A stretch of 8,000 nucleotides of DNA from Armatimonadota bacterium (GTDB lineage: Bacteria; Armatimonadota; Fimbriimonadia; Fimbriimonadales; ATM1). The translations under genes and the position numbers were made by a program. The stretch is taken from NCBI GenBank assembly GCA_013816225.1, contig JACDEQ010000089.1, positions 1 to 8,000 on the forward strand. Reading direction: 5' to 3'. Shown here one piece after another: positions 1 to 5,577 of the stretch. The notes under the pieces were generated by a model. That model had not been told where the DNA came from and searched no databases. It was given only the letters and a program-made list of their open reading frames with translations. The stretch's first letter is position 1; each line of letters begins with the position of its first letter.

Positions 1-264
1 CCTTGGCGCACCGTTGGGATAAAACTCGCCGGATATCTGTCGCGCTTTTAGAAACCAGCGATGGCCTCCATAAAGAACACGGCTAGGGTTCCCTTGGCTG
101 TCCGGCAGGGCGAGCGGAGTCTTATTGCTTCCGTCCGAGTTCATCGTGTAGGTCAATCCGTAGTGCGCGAAGTAAATGGTCCCGCCGCCGGTTCCTTGCG
201 CAGCACAAACCGAAGTGAATAGCAATGCGCCTAATGACGCGGCTGCGAAAACGATTTTCTTCAT
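1..264 (-). CDS. Secreted protein with a PD40/TolB-like start, 5' part only
   Basis: This gene is read leftward from ATG at 264-262 and runs off the window at position 1, leaving 88 codons with no stop. Residues 1-22 form a classical signal peptide: MKK, a hydrophobic stretch AAASLGALLFTSV, then a small-residue end (CAA) with cleavage likely near residue 22. The Cys before it does not fit a good lipobox, so Sec export with signal peptidase I cleavage is more likely than a lipoprotein. The mature part begins with a pattern (GTIYFAHYG...YTMNSDGSNKTPL) resembling one blade of PD40/TolB-type WD40-like beta-propellers, where 'I-Y-x-M-N-x-DG-S-N' is typical. Family assignment rests on this single blade. 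The start is well supported by a strong Shine-Dalgarno. The gene follows the FecR/PDZ/TPR gene on the same strand after 63 bp and may be co-transcribed with it. Ligand and role are unknown. Confidence 0.75.
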   Translation of the reverse strand, partial: MKKIVFAAASLGALLFTSVCAAQGTGGGTIYFAHYGLTYTMNSDGSNKTPLALPDSQGNPSRVLYGGHRWFLKARQISGEFYPNGAPR

Positions 265-273
265 AGTGGAATT

Positions 274-280
274 CCTCCTT
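274..280 (-). promoter_or_regulatory. Strong Shine-Dalgarno of the PD40-like gene
   Basis: The minus strand reads AAGGAGG, a near-perfect anti-16S match, with 9 nt before the ATG at 264. It fixes the start of the secreted protein gene and contrasts with the absence of such a site before mrp and trmFO. Confidence 0.8.
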
Positions 281-281
281 C

Positions 282-300
282 CCGCGAATTTGTAACGCGG
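282..300 (-). other. Small inverted repeat just upstream of the ribosome binding site
   Basis: On the minus strand CCGCG, 9 nt (TTACAAATT), then CGCGG make a 5-bp perfect stem that ends one base before the Shine-Dalgarno of the PD40-like gene. It could be an RNA hairpin near the ribosome site or a small operator. A stem this short can arise by chance. The rest of the 63-bp gap (265-327) holds a weak hairpin-like stretch after the upstream stop codon (AAACTC against GGGTTT with one G-T pair), which I would not call a terminator. Confidence 0.25.
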
Positions 301-327
301 AAGTTTCTAAAACCCCCCGAACGAGTT

Positions 328-3300
328 TCAACCGCCCAGGCGTTTCAGCGATTCTTGGGCTTCTTTGTTCTTCGGCTGGAGCTTGAGGGCTGCTCGATAC
401 GCATCGATCGCCTTTTGGCGTTGCTCGGCCGCCTCATAGACCGCTCCTAAGCGGACCCAGAAATCGGCGGCATTTGGCGCCGGACCGTAGAGCTCAATAG
501 CTTTCAGGAGGGCCGCCTCCGCTTCTTTGTATGCCTTGCGCTTGTATTGAATCCAGCCCAACGTATCAAGAATTCCCGCGTCTTTGGGCGCAAGTTGCAC
601 GGCGCGTGAGACCACGTCGAGAGCCTCGTCGAGCTTGATTCCCCGCTCCACAAGGTGCCAGGCGAGGGCGTTGAGGACGTAGGAATTCTCGGTCGCGATC
701 GCGGCAGCCTTGCGGTACGATTGCTCCGCCTCGTCGAGCCGGCCAAGGCTATTGAGGAGCATGCCGAGGTTCATGTGGATGCCGACGTCCTTCGGATTGA
801 GGTCGGCCGCCTTACGGTACATCTCCTCCGCTTCGTTCAGGCGGCCCATTCTGTGCAAGATAGCGGCGAGGTTGTTGTGCGCACCAGCGTGCTGCGGATC
901 AAGCTCGATCACCTTGCGATACATGGCTTCGGCTTCCGTCAGACGGCCCATGCCTTGCAATAGATTGCCGAGATTGATGTGAGCGTTCAGGTGCGTCGGA
1001 TCGAGCCCTATCGCCTTTCGATACATGGCCTCCGCCTCCTGCAGACGGCTCGTTCTTGCCAAGAGATTGGCCAGGTTGTAATGGGCTTTTGTGTTGTTTG
1101 GATCGATCTCCATCGCCGTGCGGTACTTGTCCTCCGCTTCCTGCAGGCGGCCCGTGCTGGCCAAGAGATTGCCGAGGTTGTAATGCGCGGGAGCCACCAT
1201 CGGATCCAGCTCGATCCCCTTGCGATACATGGCCTCCGCTTCCTTCAGATTGCCGAGATCAAAGAGGAGAGTTCCGAGATTGAAGTGCACGATAGCGTCA
1301 TTCGGATCTAGCTCGATCGCCTTACGGATCATCGGCTCCGCCTCCACCGGACGCATAAGTCTCATCATGAGAGCTCCAAGATTAAAGTACGCGCTTGCGC
1401 CATTCGGGTCAAGCTCGATCGCTCTGCGGTACATGGACTCCGATTCCTCATAGCGGCCAAGATCTTCAAGGACAACTCCGAGATCGGTGCCGACAGACTC
1501 CGCATGCGGATTGAGGTCGAGCGCCTTCCGGTAGGCCTTCTCCGCTTCGGGCAGCCGACCCTCGCGGTCGAGGATGCTCCCAAGCAAGCTGTAAGCATAG
1601 GAATTGTGTGGATCCATTTTGATGGCCTTCGAAACCGCCTTGCCCGCTTCGAGGAACTTGCCGCGCGTCCAGAGCACGTTGGCCCTTCTAGTCCACAGAT
1701 CCGGAATGCCCGGAAAGCGCCATTGAACTGCATCCAGCATGGCGAGCGCTTCGTCGTGGCGATTTACCAACGCGTAAGCCTTCGCTAGCTGATCTACGGC
1801 ATTCCAGAATCCGCGATCGTACGCGACGGCTTTCTCCATCTCCTCGACCGATCTTTCTAAATTGCCGATCTTTTGGACCGCCAAACCTAGGTTATAGCGA
1901 TAGAGCGAGTGTTTCGGATCGAGACGGACCGCAGCCTGATAGCTCGCGATCGCCAATCCCATCTCGTCCTGCGTCTCATAAACCACTCCGAGATTGTTAT
2001 AAACCGATGCGTGCCGTACCTCGTTCGCCAACTTCAAGAGCATTCGCAAGGACCTATCGTTCTCGCCTACCATGGCCCACCGGGTGGCCGCGTACAGCCG
2101 CGTTGCTAAGGTGCTCGCTAGCCTTGGAGGTGGTGGGTAGCCAAGTACCGCCTCGACAGAGGCGTTGAACAGTTCGCCGCTGCGATTAATCGTCAAGGCG
2201 ACCCGCCTTCCCGACCGCAACCTGAGCGCACGGTGTACAGTTTCCGAGGCTTGGATCGGTTCTCCGTCCACAGCCGCGATCACGTCTCCCACTCTCAGGC
2301 CTGCCCTATCCGCTGGCGAATCGAGATTGATTCCTACGATCCGCACTTCCCCTTCAGGAAGCGTGGCGGCTGTTAATCCTGCCCACCCGAGTGGAAAGAC
2401 GTAGCGGGGTGCGGCTCCGAGTTCATCTAATTGGGATGTAAGGACACTCCAAACTTGATTGCGGAACCGATAACTCTTGAGGCTCACCAATCTCTTGGGC
2501 TCAGTCGGGGCTGAGCTTTCGTTCGCTATGGACTCTGTGCGGCTGCCCGCAACTACGCGGCCGAGACCGTTGAAGAAAGCTACTCGGCCCTTCCTAACGC
2601 GCAGCACCGCGCTGAGGTTCTTCGTGCCGCCGGCTCCCGGCAGCCTCGTCAAGGCGATGCTGAACTCGGTCCCCAATACTTCCGCTGTCGCAACTCGGGT
2701 GTGCACTGCGAAACGTCCGCGTTCATCCGAACGAACGACCTTCGCCAAGACCTTTCCGGATACGAGCTCCAACTGTTCGGGAGTGAATGGCTGGTTCGCC
2801 TGGGTGCTCTTCGCAGCCGGAATGATGACCGTCGTATTGAAAGCAAGCGATATTGTCGTGCCGTCGGTCAAGCGAATTTCAGCTCTGTCTGCATCGCCCG
2901 TCTCGATGCGGGTTCCGGCGAAGACCACCATCTTCGGCAATGCCGGCGCGCTTTGCTGCTGCCCTAACCGAGTGACGGACGGCTCACCCATCACCGATTC
3001 AAAGCTTCCCACCTCGACCTTCTGTGCCACGAGAACATCGGGCTTGGAAACCGGCGGCGCTTGCTTCGTCGGCGCCTGCTTCCGCGGCGGCTCGACCGGG
3101 CGCGTCGCACCCGGCGGTTTCTCAGGTGCGGGTACAGACTCCGACGAATCGTCGGGCTTGACTTCGGGAAATGGCTGCTGCGGGCTTTCCTTTCCGGCGA
3201 GCCAGGGCTTAGGCGTCGGAGCAGCCGTTTGCTCGAGCGCGTACCATGCGAAGCCGAGAACGACAACGGCCGCCAAAGCCACCCATACGAGTCGCGGCAC

Positions 3301-3555
3301 CTTTATCCCCAATAGCCCAAACGGCTTGCGCATGGGTGCCTCGCCATTACGGTGCGCGTCGCGGCTTGCAGTCCTTTCTTGGAGCACCTGGTGCAGCCGC
3401 TCTGTGTGCGTGTTTCGAACCGCTTCGCTGATGACGGCTCCATCCGCTGCGAACCGGGTTCCGATCAGGCGCTCGAAACTTCGGTCCCAGTCGCTCTGCT
3501 GCGCCGACAGCTCCAACAGGATGCTCGCAAGTAGCTGGTGGTTAGGCCCGGCCAT
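328..3555 (-). CDS. Membrane-anchored FecR-PDZ-TPR protein, probable sigma regulator
   Basis: The product has 1,075 residues in this order: a cytoplasmic head (1-85) with no zinc-binding Cys/His cluster; one transmembrane helix (about 88-108, VWVALAAVVVLGFAWYAL); a Pro-rich linker (112-172); a FecR-like domain (about 180-335, with DGTTISLAFNT and the TAEVLGTEFSI signature); a PDZ domain (about 388-470, with SPADRAGLRVGDVIAAVDG); and about 16 TPR units (about 515-1070). FecR domains receive signals for ECF sigma factors, PDZ domains bind peptide ends, and TPRs are protein-binding scaffolds. By topology, all but the head lies outside the cytoplasmic membrane. The whole protein contains no cysteine. 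The start at 3555 is supported by GGAGG 5 nt upstream and lies inside the end of the ECF sigma gene (14-bp overlap), which suggests translational coupling. I infer it binds or senses for that sigma factor. The sigma-binding role of residues 1-85 is not shown by any motif I recognise. Confidence 0.88.
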   Translation of the reverse strand: MAGPNHQLLASILLELSAQQSDWDRSFERLIGTRFAADGAVISEAVRNTHTERLHQVLQERTASRDAHRNGEAPMRKPFGLLGIKVPRLVWVALAAVVVLGFAWYALEQTAAPTPKPWLAGKESPQQPFPEVKPDDSSESVPAPEKPPGATRPVEPPRKQAPTKQAPPVSKPDVLVAQKVEVGSFESVMGEPSVTRLGQQQSAPALPKMVVFAGTRIETGDADRAEIRLTDGTTISLAFNTTVIIPAAKSTQANQPFTPEQLELVSGKVLAKVVRSDERGRFAVHTRVATAEVLGTEFSIALTRLPGAGGTKNLSAVLRVRKGRVAFFNGLGRVVAGSRTESIANESSAPTEPKRLVSLKSYRFRNQVWSVLTSQLDELGAAPRYVFPLGWAGLTAATLPEGEVRIVGINLDSPADRAGLRVGDVIAAVDGEPIQASETVHRALRLRSGRRVALTINRSGELFNASVEAVLGYPPPPRLASTLATRLYAATRWAMVGENDRSLRMLLKLANEVRHASVYNNLGVVYETQDEMGLAIASYQAAVRLDPKHSLYRYNLGLAVQKIGNLERSVEEMEKAVAYDRGFWNAVDQLAKAYALVNRHDEALAMLDAVQWRFPGIPDLWTRRANVLWTRGKFLEAGKAVSKAIKMDPHNSYAYSLLGSILDREGRLPEAEKAYRKALDLNPHAESVGTDLGVVLEDLGRYEESESMYRRAIELDPNGASAYFNLGALMMRLMRPVEAEPMIRKAIELDPNDAIVHFNLGTLLFDLGNLKEAEAMYRKGIELDPMVAPAHYNLGNLLASTGRLQEAEDKYRTAMEIDPNNTKAHYNLANLLARTSRLQEAEAMYRKAIGLDPTHLNAHINLGNLLQGMGRLTEAEAMYRKVIELDPQHAGAHNNLAAILHRMGRLNEAEEMYRKAADLNPKDVGIHMNLGMLLNSLGRLDEAEQSYRKAAAIATENSYVLNALAWHLVERGIKLDEALDVVSRAVQLAPKDAGILDTLGWIQYKRKAYKEAEAALLKAIELYGPAPNAADFWVRLGAVYEAAEQRQKAIDAYRAALKLQPKNKEAQESLKRLGG
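685..1602 (-). repeat. Nine in-register 34-residue TPR units (102-bp coding repeats)
   Basis: Residues 652-957 of the FecR-PDZ-TPR protein divide into nine units of exactly 34 residues with no insertion or deletion. The consensus is roughly A-h-x-N-L-G-x-L-L-x-x-x-G-R-L-x-E-A-E-x-M-Y-R-K-A-I-E-L-D-P-x-x. In DNA this gives 9 x 102 bp. It shows as recurrent GCCTCCGC-type and TCGATC-type words on the plus strand. Units outside this block (515-651 and 958-1070) are more divergent or have altered spacing, for example after residue 957 where the LDP end is missing. Similar units suggest growth by duplication, with later divergence at the DNA level. Confidence 0.9.
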
Positions 3556-4138
3556 CGGATCCTCCAGTGAGCCATTCGCTCATCGTGTACTTGGCCTTGC
3601 CCTTGGCTCTCGCCAACAGGCCTTCGATTCCTTTTTCAGAACGATTCATCAAGATTGAAATTTCCCGAACCGAGAGTTGCTCTACGTAACGCAGCAAGAT
3701 CGCCTCGCGTTCGTCCTCGTTGAGTTGCTCGAGCATCGTGTCGACCACATGTTGCGCTTCGACCCGATTCAGGACTTCGTCGAGCGAGGCCCTTCCGGAT
3801 TCCAACTTGCTCAACGCTTGTGTCATTGACTCGGGAACTCGCTTGCTCCGATCCTTCTTCCTGTAAAAGTCGACAAGACGCAGCTTTGCGATACCACACA
3901 GCCAGGTATATATCGAAGAGTGCCCACCGTAGCTGTTAGCCAGATTTATGGCCGACACAAAGGTGTCGAGCGTTATCTCTTCGGCATCCTCTAAATGCTC
4001 ATCGACTCGCCGGAATATAAATCGCATAACCGGCTCGCTATAGATACGGTAAAGCTCATCGACCGCCTTCTCATCGCCATGCGCAACCGCGCGCACGAGC
4101 ATGAGTTCCGAGTTTTCGGCGATCAGCCCGTGTTGCAT
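3542..4138 (-). CDS. ECF-family RNA polymerase sigma factor (left module)
   Basis: This 198-residue protein has the two-domain ECF layout. Sigma region 2 lies at about 28-96: LYRIYSEPVMRFIFRR, the acidic DAEEITLDTFV stretch for core binding, then YTWLCGIAKLRLVDFYRKK for -10 recognition. Region 4 lies at about 134-184: LNEDEREAILLRYVEQLS followed by the helix-turn-helix VREISILMNRSEKGIEGLLARAK. Sigma regions 1 and 3 are absent, as expected for ECF factors. It would direct RNA polymerase to a small promoter set. The membrane protein downstream overlaps it by 14 bp and is its probable regulator. ATG at 4138 has no clear Shine-Dalgarno; a second in-frame ATG at codon 13 would still leave both domains intact, so the first 12 residues are uncertain. 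The ECF subgroup cannot be assigned from reading alone. Confidence 0.93.
   Translation of the reverse strand: MQHGLIAENSELMLVRAVAHGDEKAVDELYRIYSEPVMRFIFRRVDEHLEDAEEITLDTFVSAINLANSYGGHSSIYTWLCGIAKLRLVDFYRKKDRSKRVPESMTQALSKLESGRASLDEVLNRVEAQHVVDTMLEQLNEDEREAILLRYVEQLSVREISILMNRSEKGIEGLLARAKGKAKYTMSEWLTGGSDGRA
3561..3565 (-). promoter_or_regulatory. Shine-Dalgarno inside the end of the sigma gene
   Basis: The minus strand reads GGAGG, 5 nt before the ATG at 3555. It lies within the last codons of the ECF sigma gene, so ribosomes finishing sigma can reload for the FecR-PDZ-TPR protein. It decides the start of that protein. Confidence 0.75.
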
Positions 4139-4367
4139 GGCGTTCTGCTGACCGTCCTTTGCATTGGGTGCGAATCTTGCATCCGGCTATTTAGTAACGC
4201 TGTTTGGATCTATATCCCTCGGTCGGGTTCGACACAGTTGCGATGGTTCAGTGATGTTCCCTCCGCAGAGCGTCTAAACACCTTAGCTAGACACGAAAAG
4301 CCTACGTCGGTCAAGATGAAGGGCCAAAAACAGGTACTTCGGCTCAATGCCAAGTACAATGCTCGCA
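4139..4367. other. Divergent intergenic region between the sigma gene and mrp
   Basis: These 229 bp separate two genes transcribed away from each other and must hold both promoters unless transcription enters from elsewhere. On the plus strand the clear element is TACAAT at 4355-4360. On the minus strand the best -10-like hexamer is TATAGA at 4214-4209, with no convincing -35, which would give a leader of about 65 nt for the sigma gene. Further upstream of it the minus strand reads TCGAACCC, which contains the AAC common in ECF -35 elements, but the spacing to a matching -10 is not convincing. An 18-bp-spaced direct repeat of ATGCAA (minus strand, 4159-4164 and 4177-4182) lies between this hexamer and the sigma start. 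I saw no RNA gene or credible small coding sequence. Confidence 0.5.
4355..4360 (+). promoter_or_regulatory. -10 hexamer of mrp, placed for a leaderless transcript
   Basis: TACAAT matches the TATAAT consensus at five of six positions and lies 7 nt before GTG at 4368. Normal spacing from a -10 box puts transcription start at about 4367-4368, on the start codon itself. No good -35 is seen at 16-18 nt spacing, and no Shine-Dalgarno precedes any of the three possible starts (ATG 4347, ATG 4359, GTG 4368). Confidence 0.5.
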
Positions 4368-5450
4368 GTGCCCCAACTTACTGAACCGCTAGTTTTAGAT
4401 GCCCTCCGCGCCGTTGTCGACCCTGATCTGCGCAAGGACATCGTTTCCCTCGGCTTCGTGAAGGACGTGAAGATCGACGGAGACCGCGTTGCGTTCAAGG
4501 TCGAACTTACGACGCCCGCGTGTCCCGTCAAGGACCAGTTGAAGCAGGAGTGCGAAGACGTCGTTAAGGCGCTGGGAGCCGGCAGAGTGGAGGTCGAAAT
4601 GACCGCGCGAGTCCGCGAGGCGCAGGACAAGGCGGAGCTACTTCCGAACGTCAAGAATGTGATCGCGATCGCGTCCGGCAAAGGCGGCGTCGGAAAGAGC
4701 ACGGTCGCCGTAAACCTGGCTGTAGCGCTCGCGCAAAAGGGCGCGAAGGTCGGCCTTATGGACGCCGACGTTTACGGCCCGAGTATTCCGATGATGATGG
4801 GCTGCGCAGACGAGAAGCCGTGGACGGAAGGAGGCAAGATCATCCCAATCGAGCGATACGGCCTCAAGCTGATGTCGCTCGGCTTCCTGCTCGAAGAGGG
4901 CCAAGCGGTCCTCTGGCGCGGCCCGATGGTCGCGGGAACCGTCAAGCAGCTTTTGGGCGACGTGAAATGGGGTGAACTCGATTACTTGCTCGTCGACCTC
5001 CCGCCCGGAACGGGCGACGCGCCTATGTCCCTAGCGCAACTCGTGCCCCTAACCGGCGTGGTTATCGTCGCGACGCCTCACGACGTGGCCGCGAACATCG
5101 CGGGCAAGTCGGTGGCGCTCTTCAAGCGGCTGAACTCGCCGATCCTGGGTGTCGTCGAGAATATGTCGACGTTTGTTTGCCCCCACTGCAACGAGTCGAC
5201 ACAGATTTTCGCTGGCCTGAACGGACGGGACCTCGCCAAGTCTTTCGACGTGCCATTCCTGGGATCGATTCCTCTCGATCCGGCGATCAGCGCCTCGGGA
5301 GACGACGGCTCGCCGAGCATGGTGATGTACCCCGAACGCCCTCAGGCCGCCCAGTTCCGCGAGATCGCAGGCGAACTCGCTCGCCAGATCAGCATGCACG
5401 CTTACGCCGAGAAGGGACTGGTACGCGGACTTGGTGCGACGTCGGGTTAG
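4368..5450 (+). CDS. mrp: Mrp/ApbC-type Fe-S cluster carrier ATPase
   Basis: The product (360 residues from GTG 4368) is a soluble P-loop ATPase of the Mrp/NBP35 family, which carries Fe-S clusters to apoproteins in the cytoplasm. An N-terminal DUF59/MIP18-like domain (about 1-80) includes VDPDLRKDIVSLG and the conserved TTPACP cysteine (residue 52). The deviant Walker A motif GKGGVGKST is at 104-112, the following DADVYGPSIP at about 132-141, the nucleotide-site motif DLPPGTGD at about 210-217, and the cluster-binding CxxC (VCPHC) at 271-274. All expected functional residues are present and the length is typical for the DUF59-containing form. ATG 4347 and ATG 4359 are in-frame alternatives adding 7 or 3 residues. 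I chose GTG 4368 because homologues usually begin just before 'T-E-x-x-V-L-x-A-L' and because the -10 hexamer overlaps ATG 4359. It diverges from the left sigma gene. Confidence 0.93.
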   Translation: MPQLTEPLVLDALRAVVDPDLRKDIVSLGFVKDVKIDGDRVAFKVELTTPACPVKDQLKQECEDVVKALGAGRVEVEMTARVREAQDKAELLPNVKNVIAIASGKGGVGKSTVAVNLAVALAQKGAKVGLMDADVYGPSIPMMMGCADEKPWTEGGKIIPIERYGLKLMSLGFLLEEGQAVLWRGPMVAGTVKQLLGDVKWGELDYLLVDLPPGTGDAPMSLAQLVPLTGVVIVATPHDVAANIAGKSVALFKRLNSPILGVVENMSTFVCPHCNESTQIFAGLNGRDLAKSFDVPFLGSIPLDPAISASGDDGSPSMVMYPERPQAAQFREIAGELARQISMHAYAEKGLVRGLGATSG

Positions 5451-5453
5451 TCA

Positions 5454-5477
5454 TCCTCACCCTCGGAGGGATGAGGA
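5454..5477 (+). terminator. Stem-loop just after mrp, without a T-tract
   Basis: Four bases after the mrp stop, TCCTCACCCT (5454-5463) pairs with AGGG-TGAGGA (5467-5477, with A5471 bulged out) around a 3-nt CGG loop, giving ten base pairs. No T-run follows (CGGATGG), so this is not a textbook intrinsic terminator. It may stop transcription with help or protect the 3' end of the mrp message. The rest of the gap to trmFO (5478-5577) holds no other plus-strand element except the -10 hexamer before trmFO. Confidence 0.45.
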
Positions 5478-5565
5478 CGGATGGTCGGACGCCAAACGAT
5501 GCGCGCCGCCAAGGCCTGCCACCCGGCCAACGAAATCAATCCCAGCATGAGGTGGTCGTCCCGTC

Positions 5566-5571
5566 TAAAAT
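5566..5571 (+). promoter_or_regulatory. -10 hexamer of trmFO, placed for a leaderless transcript
   Basis: TAAAAT matches TATAAT at five of six positions and stands exactly 6 nt before GTG at 5578, so the expected transcription start is the G of the start codon. No Shine-Dalgarno lies in the 15 nt before the GTG, and there is no convincing -35. The first three bases of the hexamer are also an in-frame TAA, which excludes any start further upstream. Confidence 0.55.
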
Positions 5572-5577
5572 GAACCA

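Noticed and set aside
311..330. Possible intrinsic terminator after the FecR-PDZ-TPR gene (AAACTC...GGGTTTT on the minus strand)
   Set aside because: Only six pairs including one G-T, half of them A-T, and a T-run of four; too weak to separate from chance.
685..1602. Periodic DNA resembling a tandem repeat or CRISPR-like array
   Set aside because: The period is 102 bp with imperfect units, and each unit translates to a 34-residue TPR. It is protein-coding repetition, not an array of short identical repeats with unique spacers.
2477..3658. A 393-codon open frame on the plus strand opposite the FecR-PDZ-TPR gene
   Set aside because: The opposite strand encodes clear FecR, PDZ and membrane segments across the same bases. 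The plus-strand translation is Ser/Arg/Pro-rich without any domain pattern, as expected from the mirror of a GC-rich gene.
4159..4182. Direct repeat ATGCAA on the minus strand with 18-bp spacing, as a possible operator
   Set aside because: Six-base words repeat by chance too easily in a 229-bp region, and there is no dyad symmetry or third copy to support a binding site.
4221..4233. GGTCGGGTTCGAC, which resembles a tRNA T-arm
   Set aside because: The following bases do not complete the T-stem, and no acceptor, D or anticodon arm can be placed upstream at the right spacing.
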